A DNA stretch of 64,000 nucleotides, from assembly GCA_024345305.1 (NCBI GenBank), contig BRON01000015.1, positions 1,116,001-1,180,000 on the forward strand. The letters run 5' to 3'. The position numbers and the translations under genes are program-made. The notes beneath the pieces are model-generated. The model had not been told where the DNA came from and made no database searches. It saw only the letters and a program-made list of their open reading frames with translations. Positions within the stretch are counted from its first letter, which is position 1. Every line of letters begins with the position of its first letter. Shown piece by piece: positions 1 through 9,236 of the stretch. Origin of the DNA: Mrakia gelida. Lineage: Eukaryota > Basidiomycota > Tremellomycetes > Cystofilobasidiales > Mrakiaceae.

Positions 1-14
1 CGCCCCCGTTTCGA

Positions 15-427
15 TGTTGAAAGTGTTGGAAGGTGGCGACTCGCAGAGAGATATTACGTAGTAGCTTAGTAACGAGTCTCGTCCAATCCGTGTGTCAGTA
101 ACCCTCCTTTCTAATCAACTTCTTTGTAAGCTACCTTCAGATCACGTGACCATTTCTATAGTATATAAACCTTTCGAGTAGCTAGCTTTATACAACAAGC
201 TTTGAACCACATCCTGCAGACTTCCCTAAGCTCAAGTGGACGACCCAACAACAGAAAGGAGCGACGCGTGGACCCCGTGTGTTCCATTCTCACATAGCTT
301 ACTCCATAGTTTCCCACGCTAGCTGTCGCCATCTTCTCTCTCTTGTAGTATAATAGTCCTCATCGTCTAGCGTAGGATGATAACTAACTTGCACAACCCC
401 AACTTCCCAGATCCGGAAGTTTCAACA
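15..427 (-). repeat. LTR family D, split by a solo LTR A
   Basis: Read on the minus strand this is a TG...CA long terminal repeat of about 178 bp, nearly the same as the copy at 5340-5517. It is interrupted near its plus-strand left end by LTR A (24-253), which duplicated five bases, GAAAG. Positions 15-23 plus 259-427 form the uninterrupted repeat. Its outer flanks (TTCGA and GATAA) do not match, so no target duplication remains for D itself. Confidence 0.75.
24..253 (+). mobile_element. Solo LTR of copia family A with 5-bp target duplication
   Basis: A 230-bp sequence starting TGTTGG and ending AACAACA, matching the LTRs of the copia element at 51564-56642. It is flanked by GAAAG at 19-23 and 254-258, a perfect 5-bp target site duplication. 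No internal element follows, so it is a solo LTR left by LTR-LTR recombination. It carries a CACGTG box and a TATATAA box. It differs from the 51.5-kb LTRs at several positions, so it is an older copy. Confidence 0.92.
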
Positions 428-429
428 GA

Positions 430-598
430 TAACAGGTCATTCTTCCTTTCTAGAACGTTCCGACCACTTCTCTTCATCAGTAGTTTCCACATAGTTCTAG
501 AAGCTTCCGTTTCGACTAGTATAAGAGTCTCTGATCCTTTAGCTTAGGATGAGAACGAACTTGCGCTACACAACTTCTCAAGACCAGAAGTTTTAACA
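430..598 (-). repeat. LTR-like repeat related to families C and D (family E)
   Basis: On the minus strand the sequence starts TGTTAAAACTTCTGG, parallel to the starts of families C and D, and has a matching block ending in CATCCTAAGCTA. The far end near 430 runs directly into LTR D, so its exact border is unclear. It is the most diverged member of this LTR group in the window. Confidence 0.5.
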
Positions 599-602
599 CC
601 CT

Positions 603-788
603 GGAGCAGGAGCAGACGCGACTTCAGCAGCAGTTGCCGACGCAAACGACGACGAGGAGCCATCTCTTCTTAGTTGGGAGGACGCAGAGGAGGAGAGGGA
701 CATTGGGTCGGTCTGGATCAAGTTGGAGAGGAAGGAATCTCGGAAGATCAGCGTATCGCAGTCGTCGGTGGGATTTGTTGGAAAGTGA
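603..788 (+). pseudogene. Acidic C-terminal coding remnant next to an LTR
   Basis: An open frame of 61 codons ending in TGA has an alanine- and acid-rich start followed by SLLSWEDAEEERD and a basic, serine-rich tail. Its composition looks coding, unlike the neighbouring LTR sequence, but it has no start codon and begins right at the edge of the LTR-like repeat at 430-598. I infer the 3' end of a host gene cut off by retroelement insertion. No family was recognised. Confidence 0.3.
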
Positions 789-1054
789 GCTCGTCCTCGA
801 CCCAAGCGGAACCTCTTTTGGAGCGAGAGATGTTGTTGTATCCTGACTAGCTATTCGGTGCGCTTATATACTACTGACTATTCGTGAAGGTTCTAGAAAT
901 GGGCTAAACTATGACGTTACGGCCAGAGAGCGACTGACTAAGCGAACTATGGAAACCAAGAAAAAACGCTAGAAGGTCCGATGAAGCCTCGACAATTCCC
1001 AGCGACACCAAATCTCAACAAGAGTCACACAGAACGCGAGCTCGTGAGCCTCCA

Positions 1055-1385
1055 TGTGAGGATCGAGCGAGGAGCGAGGGTGTCTAGAGGTCGGGTGCCT
1101 AGGATAAGCAAGGCGAGGTAAGATCCAAAGGTGATTCAAGATAGAGAACGAAAGAGAGGCGGGCAAAAGGCCCTCTTATACTAGAGACGAGGGAACATTC
1201 TAGAAAAAGGTAGCACGCGAAGGAACATGACGAAAGAGAGAGATGACTAAAGACTACGGGGAGAAAGAGAAAGAAGCCGAAAGAGCAAACTATATATAAA
1301 GAGAAAGAGAGAGCAATGACTAAGGTACAAGGCGTAAGAGTGGGAAGATCCGGAGTGGAACGCGACGCGACGTGATTCCCTGACA
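1055..1385 (-). repeat. 3' LTR of gypsy element (family G)
   Basis: On the minus strand this runs from TGTCAGGGAATCACG to CTCGATCCTCACA, 331 bp. It matches the solo copy at 6089-6416 over its whole length. It lies 38 bp downstream of the stop of the minus-strand gypsy pol, and a purine-rich tract (AGAAGGGGG on the minus strand, about 1390-1398) sits directly before it. Position and polypurine tract make it the 3' LTR. Confidence 0.85.
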
Positions 1386-1423
1386 TATGCCCCCTTCTAA
1401 GACGCGAAGGTCCCTCGAGCGTC

Positions 1424-3133
1424 CTAAGATCCGAGTTGAGGTTTACGTTGAGGTTTACGAGGTTTACGAGGTCGACGAGGTCGTGCGCCTGGATGCGAGC
1501 GAAGGTAGGAGTTGAGAACACGAATTCGGGCGAGTCCGTCGGCCGGTTCCCAACTGTCGTCGATGTCTTGATATCCTTGCCAGTGGACGAGGTAGTAAGT
1601 CCCGTCGGGTCGATGTTCGTGAGCGAGAATCCGTTCGACGATGAAGAGCTCCTGGGACTCAAATTCGATGAGGGGTGCTGGGTCCTGATACTGGTTAGGA
1701 AGTCCGGGAGTGTGGGGGAGGAGGAGCGAGACGGGGAAGACTGGATGAACTTGGAGGGTTGGCGGAAGATCGAGGACGTAGGTGACTGGGGAGAGTTTTC
1801 GTAGGATGGGGAAGGGACCAAGGTTTCGAGCGTCGAGCTTGAAGGAGGGACGGGAGGTGGCGATGTTGCGAGAGTTGAGCCAAACGAGGTCTCCAATGTT
1901 GAAGAGATCAACCTCCTCTCCGTTCTTGTCGATTTTGACGGGAGCTCGGTGTTTCCGATCGTAGTACTCTTTCTGGAGCTCTTGAGCATGGATGATGGAC
2001 TTGTGGATTGATGAGTGGACGTTGGCGAGGGCGAGGATTTCGGCGCTGGCAGCGGGGTTGTGGGAGGTGGAGGTGAGAAGGAAGTCGGACGGAGCGAGTG
2101 GGTGGTAACCCTGGTCGGCGAAGAAGGGAGTTTCGAGGGTGGTTGCTGAGCGGGAGTTGTTGAGAGCAAATCCACGGGTTGGGAGGAGGTCCGACCAGTT
2201 CGATTGGTGGTAGTCGCAGAACATCCGAAGGTAGGTTTCCGTCGCTTGATTCGTCTTCTCCGTTTGACCGTTTCCTTGAGGGTGAAACGCCGTAGTGAAG
2301 TGAGGACGAACTCCGAGCATCTTGATGAACGAGGTGAAGAAGGAGGAGGTGAAGGTGGTTCCACGATCCGAGAGGATATCCGTTTGAAGTCCATGATGAG
2401 CGACGACGTGGTTGAGGTACATCTTGGCGAGATCCGACGCGTCGAATCCATCTTCTTTGTAGGGGGCGAGGATGACCATCTTGGAGAAGCGATCAACGAA
2501 GACTTGGATGCAGTCGAATCCGTTTGAGACCGGGAGCTTGATGATTCCGTCCATTGAGATTTGGCGCCAGGGAGCGAGAGGAGGCGGGATGGGTTGGAGG
2601 AGACCGAGGGGAAGACGACGCGACGGCTTGTTCCGAGCGCACGCATCGCACCCTGAGACGTAGGATCCGATGAACTCGGCGTCGTGAGGGAAGATGAAGG
2701 ATCTTCGAAGGAGTCCGTGCGTCTTGGTTCGTCCGAGGTGACCAGCAAGGAGGGTGTTGTGGCAGGAGTGAACGATGTCGAGGCGAAGTTGGTGGTCGTT
2801 GGGTACTCGGATGAGTCCCCTGAAGAGGATGAGGTCGAGGGTTGGATGGAGGAAGAAGTCGCGGAGGAGGATGAAGTTGTCGTATTCGAGAGGGAGAACC
2901 GGATTCCTGAGGAGTTGGCCGATTTCATCGAGGGAGGGGTCGAGGGAGGTAGCGCGTCGGATGCGTCCGACAAGGTCGGGATCCAGATCGGCAGGTCGAG
3001 GGTCGAGGAGGGAGCGAGGATCGAGGAGGGAGGTTGAGAGAGGATCGAGGGTTCGAGGGACGAGGGATCGAGGGAAGTTGCGCGATGGACGCGGTCGACG
3101 GGGTCGAGGTCCAAATCGGCGGATCGAGGATTG
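1424..3133 (-). CDS. Ty3/gypsy integrase with C-terminal chromodomain (partial pol)
   Basis: The frame is open from the stop at 1424 up to the solo LTR at 3133. In order it shows an HHCC zinc finger (VHSCHNTLLAGH, then GCDACARNK near 2640-2770), a DDE core (DRFSKM, LSDRGTTFTS, QTEKTNQATE) and a chromodomain (FIVERILAHE, YYLVHWQGY, DDSWEP). The basic tail ends QRKPQLGS. This integrase-chromodomain layout is that of fungal chromoviruses, where the chromodomain guides insertion into silent chromatin. No start codon belongs to this fragment: it is the 3' part of a polyprotein. Confidence 0.88.
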   Translation of the reverse strand, partial: QSSIRRFGPRPRRPRPSRNFPRSLVPRTLDPLSTSLLDPRSLLDPRPADLDPDLVGRIRRATSLDPSLDEIGQLLRNPVLPLEYDNFILLRDFFLHPTLDLILFRGLIRVPNDHQLRLDIVHSCHNTLLAGHLGRTKTHGLLRRSFIFPHDAEFIGSYVSGCDACARNKPSRRLPLGLLQPIPPPLAPWRQISMDGIIKLPVSNGFDCIQVFVDRFSKMVILAPYKEDGFDASDLAKMYLNHVVAHHGLQTDILSDRGTTFTSSFFTSFIKMLGVRPHFTTAFHPQGNGQTEKTNQATETYLRMFCDYHQSNWSDLLPTRGFALNNSRSATTLETPFFADQGYHPLAPSDFLLTSTSHNPAASAEILALANVHSSIHKSIIHAQELQKEYYDRKHRAPVKIDKNGEEVDLFNIGDLVWLNSRNIATSRPSFKLDARNLGPFPILRKLSPVTYVLDLPPTLQVHPVFPVSLLLPHTPGLPNQYQDPAPLIEFESQELFIVERILAHEHRPDGTYYLVHWQGYQDIDDSWEPADGLARIRVLNSYLRSHPGARPRRPRKPRKPQRKPQLGS

Positions 3134-3334
3134 TGTTGAAACTTCCGGTCCTGGGAAGTTAGGTTGTGCAAGTTATTATATCAACTTAAGCTATGAAGAT
3201 GAAAGGTCTTTAGGTCGAAAAGAAAGAGCGACGTGTAACTACGTGGAACTACGTGGAAGTGAAACGTGGAGGCGATGGAGAGTATTAAGCAAATATGAAC
3301 AGTAATCTCGACGCCGTAATCAACATATTCAACA
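3134..3334 (+). mobile_element. Solo LTR of family C with 5-bp target duplication
   Basis: A 201-bp repeat from TGTTGAAACTTCC to ATATTCAACA, nearly identical to 46897-47097. It is flanked by GATTG at 3129-3133 and 3335-3339, a perfect 5-bp duplication. It splits the gypsy pol remnant, so it arrived after that element. The internal region of family C is nowhere in the window. Confidence 0.92.
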
Positions 3335-3656
3335 GATTGAGGGCGAGGGACGAGCGTTCGAGGGACGAGGGAGCTGGGAGTGAGGATGGAGGAGTGAAGG
3401 CGACGGTGGGTGAGGTTGGTTGAGGACGAGGTTCCGAGAGCGAGGGACGAGGGCGGCGCAAGGTTGAGTCGGGGGAGGGGTTCTCTTGATCCGAAAAGCG
3501 AGCAGGGCGAGTGATCGTTCGAACCGGTCGAGATCCTTGAGCGATGGTGAGGTGGGGAGGAGGATCGAGGGTAGAGTTGGGAATGGGAGTAAAAATGACG
3601 AGGTTCGCGGAAGGAGGTGAAGAGTTGTGGGTGGGAGGAGAAGACACTCCTCTATC

Positions 3657-4801
3657 ATGCTCGCCATCGTCCCTTCCCTCCTCGCTTTCCTCGCCCTCGC
3701 GAGCTCCTCCTACGCCCAAACCTGGGTCAAGTTCGACGGCCTCCATGTCTCATACAAGTACCTTGCTGGAGGAGGGGGACTCACATATGTGCAGAACCAA
3801 GCAACCGAGGCAGCTTGTCAAGCGGCTGCTGCTGCCCACAACGCCAATTCAGTCGCCTACATCTGGAGCGTCAGTGGTGGTACCTGCTATGCCTGCACAA
3901 GGTAAGCTCCTTGGGACATTTCGCCGCTCTCTTGATCCAAAACTGAAGACCTTACGGTTTATTTTCTTGTAGTTACCCGCCAACCTGCTCAGGAGTCTAC
4001 CCGGGCGACTCAGGACACATTGAAGGAATAATAGATCGCTGCGGGTGTAGGGAGGGTCATAAAATGTATGGGGATGGAACCTGTGTGAGTACTCCTTCTC
4101 CTTTGGGCTCTCTTCTCCTGCTGATGGACGCGTCGGTCGCATTGATACGAGCTGGCTCGTTCATTCTTGGTCGTTCTTTTCCCGCTTCCCCCGACACAGA
4201 TCTACACCGGCGGAGCTGCTGTCACGGATACTACGTACGCTACCGCGTGCCCTACCACTGACTTTGAAAACGGAGGGACTCCTGCTCCTCTCGCCTCTCC
4301 CGCCTACAAGAAGAAGAGGAACGTCGTCGAACAGTCTGCTTTCGTCGGAGGAAAGGTCTGCCCGATCGGAGAGCAAGCCTGCCCTCTCGGAAAGGGATTC
4401 GGCTGCATCAACGTCAGGAAGAACCTTAGGTGAGTCGAGTCGAGTCGAGCAGAATTGCGTCGACAGCTCCTTTCGTTTGGTTCGGCTCGGAGCTTATCGC
4501 TGACTCCACTCCGCTCTTCTTCCCTCCTCCTTCTCAGCTCGTGTGGAGGATGCATCGGAGGATCCGGAGTCGACTGCTCTGATATCATTGGAGCGAATGA
4601 AGTTGCGTGCGAGCGGGGGTCCTGCGTCGTCCGTGAGCTCCTTTCCGTTCTCTTCCTTCCTTCTCTTATTTTCTTTCCCCTCCCTCCGTCGTTCCTCCTT
4701 CGAGCGAGAATTACTGACACTAGCTCCTTTTCATGCACCTACCAGAATTTTGCACGCAAGGATTCACACTCTCTCCCGCTGGCCAGTGCCTTAAGAAGTA
4801 A
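3657..4801 (+). CDS. Secreted cysteine-rich protein with CPL1-like domain
   Basis: Five exons (3657-3901, 3973-4084, 4200-4429, 4538-4632, 4746-4801) splice in frame to 245 residues. The first 21 residues are a classic signal peptide ending SSSYAQ. A middle section ends in a KKKR stretch that a Kex2-type protease could cut. The C-terminal half carries the CPL1-like pattern: CPIGEQACPLGKGFGCI, then SCGGCIGGSGVDC, ACERGSC and a final FCTQGFTLSPAGQC. Family knowledge: CPL1-like proteins are secreted basidiomycete proteins, one of which acts in Cryptococcus host interaction; no such role can be inferred here. The ATG at 3657 is chosen because it starts the signal peptide. A gypsy remnant lies directly upstream and may have replaced the native promoter. 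Confidence 0.8.
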
Positions 4802-5165
4802 TCCGTCCCGCTCGATCTCGCTCTTCATTTTTCGAAGCTCCTTCTCTCTTCGATTTTTATCTCTTTCCTCTTTCGAACCCGGCGACCCATACTTTAGACC
4901 AATTGGTTAGGTTTCCCGTCCCGTTCTTCTATACATGCCCCAGGTTCGTCACAAAAATCACGTTCATCGATCCCAATCGACGCGTCGAACAAAAGACTAC
5001 CTTCTCCGCTCCCTCCTTCATCACCACCTCCCACCTCATGAACGGTGCCTTCCGGACCTTCATCACTCCCTCAAGCCTCTATATGTTCCCCTCGCTGGTA
5101 GATTTCCTCACTCCAACGTCTCTAAACCCACTCGTCGGGACCCAACACCTCCCGTCCGTCCACTG

Positions 5166-5339
5166 TGTTGAATAAGTTGAATAGTGCGCCGAGACAACTG
5201 TTCATATTTGCTTCAGATCCCTCATCACCTCCACGTTTCACTTCCACGTAGTTACACGTCGATCTTCCTTTTGACATCAAGACCTTTTGTCTTCATAGCT
5301 TAAGTTGATACAATTACTTGCCCAACCCCAACTTCCCAG
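5166..5339 (-). repeat. LTR C fragment, truncated
   Basis: Read on the minus strand this matches family C except that its first 26 or so bases are missing: the sequence breaks at ACTTCCCAG and continues directly into LTR D in the opposite orientation. No target duplication is visible. Confidence 0.7.
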
Positions 5340-5517
5340 TGTTGAAACTTCCGGTCCTGAGAAGTTAGGTTGTGCAAGTTAGTTTTCATCCTACGCTAGA
5401 CGATGAGGACTATTATACTACAAGAGAGAGAAAATGACGACAGCTGGCGTGGGAAACTATGGAGTAAGCTATGTGAGAAATGGAACACACGGGGTCCTCG
5501 CGTCGCTCCCTTCAACA
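5340..5517 (+). repeat. LTR family D
   Basis: A 178-bp TG...CA repeat starting TGTTGAAACTTCCGG and ending CTCCCTTCAACA. It matches the split copy at 15-427. The flanks (CCCAG and ATCGG) differ, so a rearrangement rather than a simple insertion joined it to LTR C on its left. Confidence 0.75.
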
Positions 5518-6560
5518 ATCGGATGAGTATCGAACCCCGTTCCATCCCTGCTCATGCCGTCCATCGCTACATCCTGCTCCTCCTCTGAACTCTCTCCTGG
5601 CGAGTCCTCCCTCTCTCCAGTATCCGGTCGAACGAGTCCGTGATCCTCCCTTCGTGAGAGGTTCGCGTTGACGTTGCCACCCGAGAAGGAAGCATTCGGC
5701 ATGGGAGGTGGGTAAGGGTTTGGTTGGTGCTGCTGATGAAGATGATGATCTGAGGGATAGGGAGCTGAGGAGGTCGAAGTGTAGGGTAGAGGATGAAGGA
5801 ATTGAGGGGAATGAGGTTGAGGAGGGACGACGTTGAAGTAGGGATTCGATTGTTGAGACGAGAGACTCGGACGAGGGTAGTGCTGCTGCAGATGGTGCTG
5901 CTCCTGGCGTTGAGGAAAATCTTCATCTTGGAAGTAGTTTTGCTGTTGGTGGGGGTTGTACTGCTGCTGAGGATGTTGGAGCTGTTACTGTTGGGGAGGG
6001 TAGGGTTGAGGTGGGAAGGGAAGATGCCGAGGATAAGGTACTGCTTATGTGGATGATGAAGAGGAGGACCCATGTCTTGACAAGACGATGTCAGGGAATC
6101 ACGTTGCGTCGCGTACTCCGGATCTTCCTACTCTTACGCCTCGTACCTTAGTCACTGCTCTCTCTTTCTCTTTATATATAGTTTTCTCTTTCGGCTTCTT
6201 TCTCTTTCTCCCCGTAGTCTTTAGTCATCTCTTTCTTTCGTCATGTTCCTCGCGTGCTACCTCTTTCTAGAATGTTCCCTCGTCTCTAGTATAAGAGGGC
6301 CTTTTGCCCGCCTCTCTTTTAGTTCTCTATCTTGAATCACCTTTGGATCTTACCTCGCCTTGCTTCTCCTAAGCACCCGACCTCTCGACACCCTCGCTCC
6401 TCGCTCGATCCTCACAGACGAGCTCGATACCGAAGGAGGGTAGCTGGAATGATGAGAAGGAAGCGGTGGAGGAGGGTTGGAATGGTAGGGAGGGCCAGAG
6501 GGAGAGTCGGAGAGTATGCAGGGAGTTTCGTTCGAATCTCTGCCGCCTAAGGGTATGGAG
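5518..6560 (-). pseudogene. Broken Q/P/H-rich protein gene
   Basis: On the minus strand one frame encodes glutamine-, proline- and histidine-rich sequence (for example HLHQQHQPNPYPPPMPNASF) ending in an acidic part, EREDSPGESSEEEQD. It holds an in-frame TAA near 5990 and a frame change near 6030, is split by a solo gypsy LTR (6089-6416), and is cut at its 3' end by LTR D at 5517. Such composition is common in fungal transcription or RNA regulators, but no domain is left to name it. Confidence 0.5.
6089..6416 (+). mobile_element. Solo LTR of gypsy family G with 5-bp target duplication
   Basis: A 328-bp TGTCAGGG...CTCACA repeat matching the minus-strand LTR at 1055-1385. GACGA flanks it at 6084-6088 and 6417-6421. 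It splits the Q/P/H-rich pseudogene. Confidence 0.92.
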
Positions 6561-6588
6561 TGTTAGACTGCTCGCTCTGCTGAAGGAA

Positions 6589-6765
6589 GGAGGTCAGGGA
6601 AGAGCGACTCGGATAAGCTAGAAGTTGGCTTATCATCGAACCTGAATGAAGGAACTACAGCGAGAACGAGAGAGGATAAGTACACAGTAGGGTACAGCGA
6701 GAGAAGGTAGAAAGAGAACTAGCGGAGGTCAGGGAAGAGCGACTCGGATAAGCTAGAAGTTGGCT
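6589..6765 (+). repeat. Pair of 42-bp direct repeats
   Basis: GGAGGTCAGGGAAGAGCGAC starts a 42-bp block at 6589-6630 that recurs exactly at 6724-6765. The stretch 6420-7140 otherwise shows no convincing gene. Confidence 0.7.
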
Positions 6766-7560
6766 AGCGAGAAGGGAGAGGAGCGGAGTGGAAGTTGAAA
6801 TGGAGGGCGGCGCGTCGTGGGCAAATCTAGAGCTCGAGCGAAAGAACCTCAACCAGAACAGATCTACATCTCCTTCTCAACATAAACATTAGAGGTAAGG
6901 AGGCGACGAACGGCGAGGAGCGATGAAGCAGACCGTCGCTCTCTTTCCCTCGACAGCAGATCGAACGTCAAAAATTTCGGTCTGGCTGGCTCTAGCTTGC
7001 AGAGTTATAGATAGTCAAGAGCGGAAACCAAGAAGTATCTGGAAAAGAGAGAGAAAGAATGTGGTTGTCTTTGATCCGAGCACAGGGAAGGTGAGGGGAA
7101 GGTAGCGAGCTCATCCATTTCAGCGTCGTCTTCCTCTCTTTTGCCCTTCAACCATGAGGACGTCCTTTCCCTTCAGCTTTGCCTCCTTCTTACCCACTGC
7201 CGTCCTATCGGATACTCTCCCAACTTCTCAATCTCTCGCCAATGTCGCTTTCGAGGCCTCAACCCAACAACCCTTCAGGTCTCGCCATCAACCGATCTTC
7301 GCCGCCCCTTAAAAGCTTGGACCGGCGTTCTTTCTCAAAGGTTCATAGCCCTTCTTCGTAATCTTCTATCGTAGTACACCCGTGGCCGTGTCTGTGCCCG
7401 TGTTTCTCGTCCAGCGAGGTTCCAAGATTCGGAAAGAACGTCGGCCTATGCTTTATTCGCCCTCCTCCTCCTCCTTAAAAGAACTTTCGACGAAGAGCGT
7501 CAAAGCAAGACCCCCAACTACAACACCACAGCACAAACCACCTCATCTTGATCATCCAAA

Positions 7561-7684
7561 GTGAGTTCCATACCATCCTCGAAGCTCGCCGGCGTTTTGG
7601 GGGAGGAGGGAAGGAACTCTAGATCTGGACTCGAGCTCACCTCTCTCTTCCCTGTTCCCTCCAACCCCTTTTTCTCTCCTCCAG
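7561..7684 (+). other. Probable 5' UTR intron of the ABCG gene
   Basis: GTGAGT at 7561 and a pyrimidine-rich CTCCAG at 7678-7684 enclose a 124-bp interval 60 bp upstream of the ATG at 7745. Introns just before the start codon are common in these fungi. The leader 7141-7560 shows no coding frame. Confidence 0.45.
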
Positions 7685-7744
7685 TCCCTCTACCTCAACT
7701 CAACAACCTCCACTTCGCACACCACCGCCATCCACTCCACAACC

Positions 7745-8237
7745 ATGTCTACTACTTCTCAGGAAATCCCTCTGCGACAAGCTGGCTCCTTCCAGGGCGT
7801 TGAACTCAACACCAACAACCCTTCCTCTTCCACATTCACTGGATCATCGGTCTCGTTCTCTCACCTCTCGTACACCATCAAGACCAAGACAGGAGAAAAG
7901 AAGCTTATCAATGACGTTTCCGTCACAGTCAAGGCTGGGGAGCTTCTCGGTGAGTTCACTGAGCGAAGGTTTCGGAAGGACAGACAGCCCAGACTGAGCT
8001 CCTCCCTCTTTCCTCTTCGCCTCACAGCTATCATGGGTCCGTCTGGAGCTGGTGAGTGCTCTGTTCAACCTTAATACAGCGACGAGAATGTGTTGTTGAG
8101 CTCATCTTTCCTCGCCCCTTTCAGGAAAATCGACGCTTCTCGACCTCATGTCGACCCGAAAGGTCTTCGCGTCCGAAGGATCCATGCGTCTCAACGGAAG
8201 CCCTCTTAGCCCCAAGGATATGCTCAAGATCTCGTGA
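7745..8237 (+). pseudogene. ABCG-type transporter, truncated after Walker A
   Basis: Three exons (7745-7949, 8028-8051, 8125-8233) splice in frame. They encode an N-terminal segment, the strand before the nucleotide-binding domain (KKLINDVSVTVKAGELL), Walker A GPSGAGKST and then LLDLMSTRK, as in half-size ABCG (White-type) exporters. The frame then reaches a would-be donor at 8234, or reads directly into TGA at 8235-8237. The signature motif, Walker B and membrane half are missing: copia RNase H sequence starts within about 15 bp. A normal family member has about 600 residues or more, so this is a 5' remnant of a lost gene. Confidence 0.8.
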
Positions 8238-8249
8238 GTTTGCGTGTTC

Positions 8250-8643
8250 ATCTCAGAAGGCAATCAGCAAGTCGTCGCACGAGTCAGAGTACATCGCTCT
8301 CTCTCAAGGATGCCAAAACCTCCTCTGGGTCGCCAAACTACTCCATCAATTGGGATACGACATTCCCACCGTTCACGTCTACGTCGACAACCAAGGAGCA
8401 ATCGAAACAACCAAGAACGGGACACATTCAGAGAGGACAAAGCACATCGACGTCGCGTACAAATACGGGCGCGAACTCCTCCAAAACGGAATCATCTCTC
8501 TCTCTCACTGTCCAACCGATCGGATGATGGCGGATATCCTAACAAAGGCATTAGGACGGGAGAAGTTGGAGAGGTTTAGGAGAGAGATGGGAGTAGATAG
8601 CTTAGAGCAAGGTGACGGAGCTCATCTCGTCGAGTGGGAGTGT
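8250..8643 (+). pseudogene. Copia RNase H fragment with polypurine tract
   Basis: The frame carries the copia RNase H end: QKAISKSSHESEYIALSQGC, VDNQGAIETTKNGTHSE, KHIDVAYKYGREL and ADILTKALG, with a stop at 8643. The sequence CTCGTCGAGTGGGAG before TGTTGAAGG at 8641 matches the polypurine tract and LTR junction of element A (56397-56413). The upstream pol is absent, and the LTR that should follow diverges after roughly 20 bp. It replaces the lost part of the ABC transporter gene. Confidence 0.85.
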
Positions 8644-9236
8644 TGAAGGTAGCGAAGGGACGAGGGCGATGGTCCGCTGAAGAGGGAGACGAGGGTGGAG
8701 CTGAAGAGGAGCTTCTCGGGAGGGAAGGGAGCGAGCCCCATTATTGAGTAGGAAGGAAGAAGAAAATATGGGGTTAAGGGAGGAGGCTGGGCGTTAGGAG
8801 GGAAGAGAGGGAGGAGAAGGAGTTCATGAGCTCGACTTACCTTCCTTCTGTCAACCTCCAATGGCTTTGGCTTCCTTCTCTAATCAGTCAAGATGAATCC
8901 TCCTCCTTCGCTTTGCTCTCTCTTCCTCTCCCTCTCCCTATGTTCATCTCCGACTCTGGAATGAATCGACTTGGGACTTTCTCCGAAGAATCTTCCTCTC
9001 AACGTCCCCGTTCTCTCCTGTCTTTGCGTCGATCTGAGTTGGATTCTCCCAAAAAGAATGAGATCGAAGGGACGGTAGAAGGAGAGGTTGAGAATTCTTT
9101 GTTTCTTAAAGCTGGGAGAAAGAGCTTGAGTTCAGATCACTGCTCCAGTGAGATGGGAGCAGTGCTGCCGTCTCCAGAGGAAGTTGATGTAGATGCCCAG
9201 ATGAGTTTTCGACTCAACTCCGTCTTTCCTCTCCGC

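Larger units (their letters stand above)
1055..3650 (-). mobile_element. Truncated Ty3/gypsy chromovirus element
   Basis: On the minus strand this holds the end of pol (integrase with chromodomain), a polypurine tract and a 3' LTR. Gag, protease, reverse transcriptase and the 5' LTR are absent. The interior is split by a solo LTR C at 3134-3334. Sequence in the same low-complexity style (runs of GAGGGACGAGG on the plus strand) continues right of that LTR to about 3650, just before the CPL1-like gene, so the exact left end of the element is uncertain. Confidence 0.75.

Noticed and set aside
1099..3171. 690-codon minus-strand frame, S/T/P-rich
   Set aside because: It overlaps the gypsy integrase in another frame, has repetitive composition and no domain, and runs into the LTR C. 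It is a shadow of pol and the LTR.
8125..8643. A functional fusion of the ABC transporter with copia RNase H
   Set aside because: The transporter frame meets TGA at 8235-8237, and the only interval that would splice around it is about 23 bp, too short for an intron.
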